Below, piece by piece: positions 62,588 through 64,000 of a DNA stretch of 64,000 nt. Position 1 is the first letter of the stretch. The number at the start of each line of letters is the position of its first letter. The notes beneath the pieces were generated by a model that ran no database searches, was not told the origin of the DNA, and saw nothing but the letters and a program-made list of their open reading frames with translations. Source of the DNA: Tetrahymena thermophila SB210 (Eukaryota; Ciliophora; Oligohymenophorea; Hymenostomatida; Tetrahymenidae); assembly GCF_000189635.1 (NCBI RefSeq), contig NW_002476326.1, forward strand, positions 62,001 through 126,000, given 5' to 3'. The translations under genes were made by a program, and so were the position numbers.

Positions 62588-64000
62588 ATCTATCTAAGCC
62601 TATTTACACTTTATAATAATTTGCGAACTTTTTGAATTTTTGGATTAAATAATTAATATCTTTCAAACAAAAATTCTGATATAAAATTTATGTCTATTTA
62701 TATATTAATTAATTATAATTTTTTCATGCAATCATTTCAATTTAAATAAACCACTAAAAATGTTTGAAAATTAAAATATACAAAAAAGTAAAAATAATTA
62801 AATTACATATTATATATTTATTCTGAAAAATTGAAATTAAGAACTAAATCTCATATAAATTAGTATTTGAAATACAAATTTTTTAAAAAATAGAAATCAA
62901 TACTACAAATAAAAAAATAAAATGTAAATTATATTAATATGCTAATTTATTTAAAAGATAGGCTTTTAGTAGTTTCGTATTTTTTTTTAGAAAACAGCAA
63001 AAGAGAAAAAACATTTTAACTTGAATTTAAATAACTAAAATAGATTAAAGAGTGCCAAAAATAAATAAATAAATTATTATTTTATGATTTTTATTTGTTT
63101 AAAAAAAAACAAAATAAATTGTTGATTAAATCTTAAATAATTCTAAACTATACTTAAATTATCTAAAAAACATTTTTTCTAACTAGCTTAAATTTTTATA
63201 AGAATTAATAGGAAAATAACTTTTACTTCCTAGAATTTATTGAAAAATATTTTTTCATTTTACAAGTTTAAACTTTAATAAAATTAAATTTAAAAATAGG
63301 TTTTTAATGGTTTTGAATATTTTTAAAGAAAATAGTAAAAGTGAAGAAACAAATTAACTTGAATTATTATAACTTTGATAAATTAAATAGCATTAAAAAT
63401 AAATAAATTAATTATAATTATATTATCTTTATTTGTTCAAGTATAAAAATAAAATAAATTGATATAATATTTATACAATTTATTCATTTTAAATTACTTA
63501 AATCTTAAATGACTCTAAATTTTATTTAAATTAATTAGCTAAAAGAATATTTTTTCTAACTAAATTATATTTTTTAAGAATTAATAGATATGAAATACTT
63601 AATCTCATATATTTTATAGAAAAATACTTTTCATTTACATTTACTCAGTATGATTATGAATTTTTTAAAAGCTAAAAATAACATTTAAATAATTTAAATG
63701 ATGATAATCAGCTAAATATAAGTTGAAAATTAGTTATGTCTTAAACACTTCTAAATAATTTTAAATTCTAATAAATTAGCAAAAAGATAATTTTATGACA
63801 AAGTTATATTTTGATGAAAACTAATCAATTTATTTGAAACTTTTATTTTAATAGATTTTATTTAGTTTTTTGATTTATTATTAACTTATTTAATTATATT
63901 TAAAATGTAACAAATAAAAAACTTAAATACTATTTAAATAAATTAGAATGATGATCAACGATATATTAGTTATATATTACTTATATCTTAAATACTCCTA
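62588..64000. other. AT-rich spacer to the window end
   Basis: Upstream of TAF2. Two stretches (about 62930-63130 and 63290-63480) resemble each other loosely (TTAGAAAACAGCAAAAG/AAAGAAAATAGTAAAAG, ATAAATAAAT), possibly a degenerate repeat. I see no gene. Confidence 0.5.

Noticed and set aside
1-64000. tRNA, rRNA or CRISPR features
   Set aside because: Nothing with the GC-richer arms of a tRNA or rRNA was noticed, and the repeats are simple microsatellites or gene duplications. A covariance-model scan would be decisive.
1-64000. Transposon or internally eliminated sequence
   Set aside because: No transposase-like frame or clear terminal inverted repeats were seen. The spacers' AT richness alone is not evidence.

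Overview
The window reads as macronuclear-type nuclear DNA of an oligohymenophorean ciliate, most likely Tetrahymena or a close relative. The evidence is extreme AT richness, in-frame TAA and TAG inside almost every gene at positions where known families have glutamine or variable residues, and TGA as the only terminator of every gene model. Introns are GT...AG, and those I could delimit with confidence are 52 to 147 nt, which argues against Paramecium (introns about 25 nt). The standard code breaks these genes into fragments, so all calls below use TAA/TAG = Gln.

Layout. 1-4737 (-): 3'-truncated secreted/surface protein with Cys-rich and beta-helix-like regions. 5485-9030 (-): tubulin-tyrosine-ligase-like (TTLL) enzyme. 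9538-10305 (-): Q-rich hypothetical. 10957-13350 (-): membrane protein with acidic tail. 14534-20780 (+): three tandem paralogous membrane proteins sharing a Cx3C...CxC signature. 21180-22052 (+): arylamine N-acetyltransferase. 23052-25548 (-): SLC30A9-like mitochondrial cation transporter. 27004-27486 (-): OsmC-family thiol protein. 29175-34503 (-): 1753-residue TBC Rab-GAP. 34837-35193 (-): small hypothetical. 35941-38300 (+): charged, Q-rich, coiled-coil-like protein. 39310-41316 (+): selenocysteine elongation factor eEFSec. 42154-43864 (+): cytochrome P450. 44127-57248 (+): a locus built from two alternating families, a TPR-like family (three genes) and an uncharacterised family I call GZ (three genes plus one fragment). 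57500-62587 (-): TAF2, the TFIID subunit.

The housekeeping genes (TTLL, TBC, eEFSec, TAF2, SLC30A9-like) are unrelated neighbours. The accessory interest lies in the two clustered families. The three membrane proteins at 14.5-20.8 kb form an expanded tandem array. At 44-57 kb the GZ and TPR-like genes were duplicated together with their spacer DNA, leaving a GZ fragment and three spacer copies. GZ proteins combine an N-terminal E...D...QxK pattern, as seen in PD-(D/E)xK nuclease-like folds, with C-terminal glycine-rich hydrophobic segments. One copy carries an in-frame internal duplication. I cannot name this family, and it is the best candidate here for an undescribed system.

I saw no transposon, rRNA, tRNA or CRISPR array. 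Spacers are very AT-rich with short microsatellites. Intron positions in the multi-exon minus-strand genes are approximate unless stated.
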